Shown here: positions 5,613 through 9,105 of the stretch, in pieces | Layout of the letters: each line of letters begins with the position of its first letter | Position numbering within the stretch: the stretch's first letter is position 1 | Assembly: GCA_946186215.1 (NCBI GenBank) | Contig: CAMHMM010000060.1 | Coordinates: 1 to 9,105 of the forward strand | Reading direction: 5' to 3' | Source of the DNA: an uncultured Ruminococcus sp. | GTDB lineage: Bacteria > Bacillota > Clostridia > Oscillospirales > Ruminococcaceae | Length of the DNA: 9,105 bases | Program-made: the position numbers and the translations under genes | Notes under the pieces: generated by a model | What the model was told of the DNA's origin: nothing | What the model saw: only the letters and a program-made list of their open reading frames with translations | Databases searched by the model: none

Positions 5613-7640
5613 TCAGTCGTCATTATCATGTCCGTTTTCGATAGCAACAGCCTTTTTCAGCACCTGTTTGAAATCATCGCTGTAGCCGATCGTTTTGAGG
5701 TCTCTGCTGTCGATCTCGGTAAGGCGTTTATACGCATTGTTAAGGGATACATTTTCCGCTGTCTGCTCGTGCTTCATAGCCATTGCAGCCTCTGCAACAC
5801 AGGAAGCGAACTTGAACTGAACGCCTGCATCCTTATACTTGCAGTAATTAGCTGCCTTTACGGTCACGCTCGAAAGGAGAGATTTCTTCTCGCCGGGGTT
5901 TTTAAAGCGCATCTTTACCGTGCAGATGTCGGTCTTGTTGCCAGATGACTTCTGATATTTCAGTGAGTCTGCTGCGCTCTTTGTGCGCTTTATCTCATAC
6001 ATTACGGTAACGCTCTGGCCTGCGCCCATATCCGCAGCATCCTTCTGGTCGTTGGAGAAATCCTCGTTTTCAAGGCGGCGGCTCTCATAGCCTACGAGAC
6101 GGTAGCTGTCAACGAGAGTGGGATTGAATTCGACCTGGAACTTGACATCATCTGCTGCAGTGATGAGTGTTGATCTTCTTTCATCCACCAGCACCTTTGT
6201 TGCTTCCTCTGCGCAGTCTATATAGTGATAATTTCCGTTGCCGTCCTTTGCAAGTGCTTCCATCTTGTTGTCCTTGAGATTGCCTGTGCCCACACCGAGA
6301 ACCGTGAGATAAACGCCTGTGTCACGCTTTTTGCTGATAAACTTTGAAAGCTCATCCTTATCGGAGATACCCACATTGAGGTCGCCGTCTGTTGCAAGGA
6401 TAACGCGGTTGCTGCCGCCCTTGATATAGTGGTCGGCTGCTATCTCATATGCCATATTGATGCCTGCCTCGCCATTGGTGCAGCCGTCGGCATAGAGTGA
6501 ATCCGCAATATCCGAAAGGCACTTTTTCATGCTGCCCTTTGCGCCTGAAACTACCACTCTTTCCTCACCTGAGTATGTAACAACGGAAATTGTGTCGTTG
6601 GCGGAAAGCTCATCGGAAAGCTTCTTTAACGAATCACCCACAAGCTCGAGCTTGTCAGAGCTGTCCATAGAGCCGCTTACATCCACAAGAAAAACAAGGT
6701 TGGAATCGGGTTCCTTTTCAAGATCCTTTGTCTGTATGCCAAGCATGAGAAGCTGTGCATCCTTGTTCCAGGGGCAGTCGGAAAGCTCATAGGTAACGGT
6801 AAATTTCTGCTTCTGGGGCTGAACATAGTTATAATCGAAGTAGTTGAGGAACTCCTCTGTGCGCACAGAATCCTGTGTGGGCATCCTGCCGCTGTTTATC
6901 ATTCTTCTTGCATTTGCGTAGGATGCAGTGTCCACATCTGCGGAAATAGTGGAAAGAGGCGAATCCGATGCCTTTTTGTAGTTATTTTCCTCATAGTGGG
7001 AGTATTCCTCGACAGGCGGATCATAGGGAATGTATGCATAACCCTTCGTGCTTGCACCGGTATTGGCCATGGCGGGCACTGCCGCTGCATAAACAGCAAC
7101 GGATGCATCGTCTGCTTCATACTCGGGTTCATATTCTTCTTCCACTTCCTCACCCACGCAATCGGAGACCTCTATCCTGCGGCGCTGCTTTATAGTAACA
7201 GTGTTTGATGCGGCACTGAGGATGCGGCGGTCATTGTAATCATAGGTAACGGCTTTGACCATACATTCCGTACCGTCTGAGTCCCCGCTGTCAAGATCGG
7301 AAAGATAGATATAATTGGTAGCTGATTTGCCGGCAAGCCTGAAGCTGTTCCCGCTCTTTACATAGACATAGTAAAGCAGGGCATTTTCCACCTCTGTCCA
7401 TTTAAGGGTGCCGCCGTAGGCGGAGTAGTAATAATACTTGTCATCAAAGCTGAGCTTTGGGCTGGCGGAAATAAAATCCTTATAGATCGCACTTGATCTG
7501 TTGGTGGTCATAGGTGTGGTATATTCTATTTCCTTACATTCCACATCCTTTGCGAGCACACTCGCAGCAAGCGTTCCTGTGATCACTCCTGCCGCAGCAA
7601 AAGCTGCGATCCTTGAAATAGTTTTCTTATACATACGCAT
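5613..7640 (-). CDS. Exported von Willebrand factor A-domain protein, YfbK-like
   Basis: This is a 675-residue protein. Residues 1-30 form a signal peptide (MRMYKK, hydrophobic core, cleavage likely after VLA). Residues 60-150 look like a fibronectin III-type beta domain (LKWTEVENALLYYVYV). An acidic, Glu/Tyr-rich linker covers about 160-220. The N-terminal von Willebrand segment found in YfbK proteins follows at about 225-290 (SPLSTISADVDTASYANARR). The VWA domain runs from about 312 to 485 with a complete metal site: D320-x-S322-x-S324, T388 and D418. Residues 490-665 match the C-terminal DUF3520 region of this family. There is no lipobox, sortase motif or C-terminal membrane helix, so it is either secreted or loosely held. 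Such proteins probably bind a protein partner through a divalent metal; the partner is unknown. It is about 100 residues longer than typical YfbK because of the beta domain. ATG 7640 is chosen; ATG 7634 is the alternative. The AAAGGAGG site is unusually far upstream. Confidence 0.88.
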   Translation of the reverse strand: MRMYKKTISRIAAFAAAGVITGTLAASVLAKDVECKEIEYTTPMTTNRSSAIYKDFISASPKLSFDDKYYYYSAYGGTLKWTEVENALLYYVYVKSGNSFRLAGKSATNYIYLSDLDSGDSDGTECMVKAVTYDYNDRRILSAASNTVTIKQRRRIEVSDCVGEEVEEEYEPEYEADDASVAVYAAAVPAMANTGASTKGYAYIPYDPPVEEYSHYEENNYKKASDSPLSTISADVDTASYANARRMINSGRMPTQDSVRTEEFLNYFDYNYVQPQKQKFTVTYELSDCPWNKDAQLLMLGIQTKDLEKEPDSNLVFLVDVSGSMDSSDKLELVGDSLKKLSDELSANDTISVVTYSGEERVVVSGAKGSMKKCLSDIADSLYADGCTNGEAGINMAYEIAADHYIKGGSNRVILATDGDLNVGISDKDELSKFISKKRDTGVYLTVLGVGTGNLKDNKMEALAKDGNGNYHYIDCAEEATKVLVDERRSTLITAADDVKFQVEFNPTLVDSYRLVGYESRRLENEDFSNDQKDAADMGAGQSVTVMYEIKRTKSAADSLKYQKSSGNKTDICTVKMRFKNPGEKKSLLSSVTVKAANYCKYKDAGVQFKFASCVAEAAMAMKHEQTAENVSLNNAYKRLTEIDSRDLKTIGYSDDFKQVLKKAVAIENGHDNDD

Positions 7641-7641
7641 C

Positions 7642-7661
7642 CATTTCCCCGTGGGGAAATG
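7642..7661 (-). promoter_or_regulatory. Hairpin between the ribosome binding site and the VWA start codon
   Basis: CATTTCCC (7642-7649) and GGGAAATG (7654-7661) form an 8-bp perfect stem around four bases. The ribosome site AAAGGAGG (7663-7670) lies on one side and ATG (7640) on the other. The linear distance from AAAGGAGG to ATG is 22 nt, too long for normal initiation. With the hairpin folded, only two bases besides the stem separate them. The palindrome could also be a protein operator. Confidence 0.6.
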
Positions 7662-7662
7662 C

Positions 7663-7670
7663 CCTCCTTT
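7663..7670 (-). promoter_or_regulatory. Ribosome binding site of the VWA gene, abnormally distant
   Basis: AAAGGAGG is a near-perfect Shine-Dalgarno sequence but ends 22 nt before the chosen ATG. The nearest ATG after it (7648) reads only five codons before a stop, and no in-frame start lies closer than 7640. Confidence 0.65.
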
Positions 7671-7693
7671 CTGTATCGGAAATCACTTGTAAA

Positions 7694-7731
7694 TTTCCCT
7701 CTCTGATATTAATACAACTCAGAGAGGGAAA
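7694..7731 (-). repeat. 13-bp perfect inverted repeat in the VWA leader
   Basis: TTTCCCTCTCTGA (7694-7706) and TCAGAGAGGGAAA (7719-7731) are exact inverse complements around a 12-base AT-rich loop. On the minus strand only TTT follows the stem, so it is a weak terminator at best. Its GGGAAAT arm can also pair with the ATTTCCC arm of the hairpin at 7642-7661, which makes an attenuator-like switch conceivable. An operator is the other reading. Confidence 0.55.
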
Positions 7732-7746
7732 ATATTTCACTTATCT

Positions 7747-7801
7747 AAAAAAAATCTCAAAAAATTTTTTGATCAGAAAAACCTCACGCACGAAAAGCGC
7801 G
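7747..7801 (-). terminator. Possible terminator region of carB
   Basis: On the minus strand a 5-bp stem (CGCGC with GTGCG, 7787-7801, one G-U pair) is followed by TGAGGTTTTT. A 16-base A/T palindrome (7757-7772) comes next, then, after two bases, eight T residues (7747-7754). Each stem is weak, so partial termination is all that can be claimed. Confidence 0.4.
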
Positions 7802-7819
7802 ATATATCCGGCGTTTTCC

Positions 7820-9105
7820 TTACTTTATCTCGTTGTGATGCTGCTGGAGAGACATTACACCGAAGTGGCGGTTTTCCTTGATCGCCCTGATGCCCTCTGC
7901 ACTTGCCTTGGCTGCTGCCATAGTGGTGATATAGGGTATGCGGTGACGGATAGCCGATTTTCTGATGTAGCTGTCGTCATAAGCGCTGGTCTTTCCTGCA
8001 GGAGTATTGATGATGAGCTGTATATCACCGTTTGCAATGCCGTCGGCGATATTCGGTCTGCCGCCCTCATAGAGCTTGAATATCTTGGAGCAGCTGATGC
8101 CTGCATCATGTATCATCTCATAAGTCCTGCCGGTTGCAAGGATGTTGAAGCCCAGCTCGGAGAAGCTCCTTGCGATGTCGATAAGCTCTGGCTTATCTCT
8201 GTCACATACGCTGAGAAGGACTGTGCCCTCCTGAGGAAGCTTTGTCTGTGCTGCCTCCTGTGCCTTGAAATATGCTTCGCCGAAGGAGGGAGAAATACCC
8301 AGAACTTCGCCTGTGGAGCGCATCTCTGGGCCGAGAACGGGATCCACCTCGGGGAATGAGCTGAACGGGAACACTGCTTCCTTAACACCGTAATGATTGA
8401 TCTGCCTGTCATGCAGCTCGGGAACAGGTGAGGGCTTGCCTGTGATCTCGGATGTGATGATCTGTGTTGCGATCTGCACCATGTTTATGCTGCAGACCTT
8501 TGAAACGAGGGGAACTGTTCTGGATGCGCGGGGGTTTGCTTCGAGAACATAAACTGTGTCGCCCTCTATTGCATACTGCATATTCATAAGACCGCGGACA
8601 TTCATCTCAACAGCGATCTTCCTTGTGTATTCCTTGATGGTCTCGATCTGCTTTGCACTGAGGTTCTTTGCAGGGAGTATGCACGCAGAGTCGCCGGAAT
8701 GCACGCCCGCAAGCTCGATATGCTCCATAACTGCGGGAACGAAGCAGTTCGTTCCGTCGGATATCGCATCAGCCTCGCACTCGGTAGCGTGATTGAGGAA
8801 TCTGTCGATAAGGATAGGTCTGTCGGGTGTTACGCCTACCGCAGCGGACATATAGACCTTCATCATTTCGTCGTCGTGAACTATCTCCATGCCTCTGCCG
8901 CCGAGAACATAGGAAGGACGCACCATAACGGGGTAGCCTATGCGGTTTGCAATCTCAAGAGCCTCATCCACATTTACAGCCATTCCGGATTCGGGCATGG
9001 GGATGCCGAGCTTGTCCATCATAGCGCGGAAGTGGTCTCTGTCCTCTGCAAGATCGATGGTCTCGGGAGTTGTGCCGAGGATATTTACGCCGTATTTTTT
9101 CAGGT
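7820..9105 (-). CDS. carB: Carbamoyl-phosphate synthase large subunit, C-terminal part (5' end beyond window)
   Basis: The frame stays open past the window edge at 9105 and gives the last 427 residues of a protein usually near 1,070. CarB makes carbamoyl phosphate from bicarbonate, ATP and ammonia supplied by CarA, for pyrimidine and arginine synthesis in the cytoplasm. The visible part starts just before the second ATP-grasp half (LGTTPETIDLAEDR, residues 10-23), which phosphorylates carbamate. Its marks are RPSYVLGGRGMEI, HIELAGVHSGDS (128-139) and EANPRASRTVPLVSK (188-202). From about residue 293 the MGS-like allosteric domain follows, with ATGRTYEMIHDAG and LIINTPAGK. Nothing looks damaged. 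The Met at 9022 is internal and not the start. The protein ends HHNEIK, then a 179-bp gap precedes the VWA gene, so the two may be separately transcribed. Confidence 0.97.
   Translation of the reverse strand, partial: LKKYGVNILGTTPETIDLAEDRDHFRAMMDKLGIPMPESGMAVNVDEALEIANRIGYPVMVRPSYVLGGRGMEIVHDDEMMKVYMSAAVGVTPDRPILIDRFLNHATECEADAISDGTNCFVPAVMEHIELAGVHSGDSACILPAKNLSAKQIETIKEYTRKIAVEMNVRGLMNMQYAIEGDTVYVLEANPRASRTVPLVSKVCSINMVQIATQIITSEITGKPSPVPELHDRQINHYGVKEAVFPFSSFPEVDPVLGPEMRSTGEVLGISPSFGEAYFKAQEAAQTKLPQEGTVLLSVCDRDKPELIDIARSFSELGFNILATGRTYEMIHDAGISCSKIFKLYEGGRPNIADGIANGDIQLIINTPAGKTSAYDDSYIRKSAIRHRIPYITTMAAAKASAEGIRAIKENRHFGVMSLQQHHNEIK

Larger units (their letters stand above)
7641..7819 (-). 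other. Leader region of the VWA gene, between carB and VWA
   Basis: No gene is seen in this 179-bp stretch. Reading leftwards from carB it holds a weak terminator-like stretch, a 13-bp inverted repeat, a strong ribosome binding site and a second inverted repeat. A possible weak promoter is TTGAGA (7755-7760) with AAATAT (7732-7737) at 17 nt, but only three of six bases of its -10 match consensus, so I do not call it separately. Confidence 0.5.

Noticed and set aside
7769..8359. 196-codon open frame on the plus strand
   Set aside because: It is antisense to carB, covering the conserved MGS-like domain, and has no ribosome site or known family.

Overview
The window reads as a chromosomal segment of a Gram-positive, low-to-mid GC gut or rumen Clostridia-type bacterium, most likely Ruminococcus or a close relative. 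The pointers are purine-rich GGAGG ribosome sites, consensus sigma-A promoters with AT-rich spacers, a lipid-anchored GH5 cellulase, and the family make-up. The genus is inferred from the overall look of the proteins, not from a database search. All eight supported protein genes lie on the minus strand, so the window is read from right to left.

Right end (9105 to 7820): the C-terminal 427 residues of CarB, the large subunit of carbamoyl-phosphate synthase. A 179-bp gap follows, holding a possible weak terminator and two inverted repeats. One repeat sits between the ribosome binding site and the start codon of the next gene. That gene (7640 to 5613) encodes an exported von Willebrand A-domain protein of the YfbK type and ends in a 14-bp terminator hairpin.

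Middle (5430 to 1116): five genes that look like one operon, driven by a TTGATA-17-TATAAT promoter. They are (1) a LigB-type dioxygenase domain fused to AMMECR1, (2) the partner radical SAM enzyme, (3) a Bcp/PrxQ peroxiredoxin with only one cysteine, (4) a small four-helix DUF2809 membrane protein, and (5) a GH5 cellulase lipoprotein. Gaps are 10 and 35 bp, followed by two 4-base stop/start overlaps. The first two genes form the AmmeMemoRadiSam system, which is widespread but has no established bacterial reaction. Its tight linkage to a thiol peroxidase and a surface glycosidase is the most interesting gene arrangement here.

Left end (1115 to 1): the DNA becomes visibly AT-richer. A 500-bp intergenic region holds a consensus minus-strand promoter, two plus-strand promoter-like sites, a 15- or 16-base direct repeat, a long imperfect hairpin and a possible gene relic. 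Beyond it lies the N-terminal 205 codons of a GIY-YIG/DUF2075-type nuclease-helicase that runs off the window. No tRNA, rRNA, CRISPR array, transposase or phage gene was seen.
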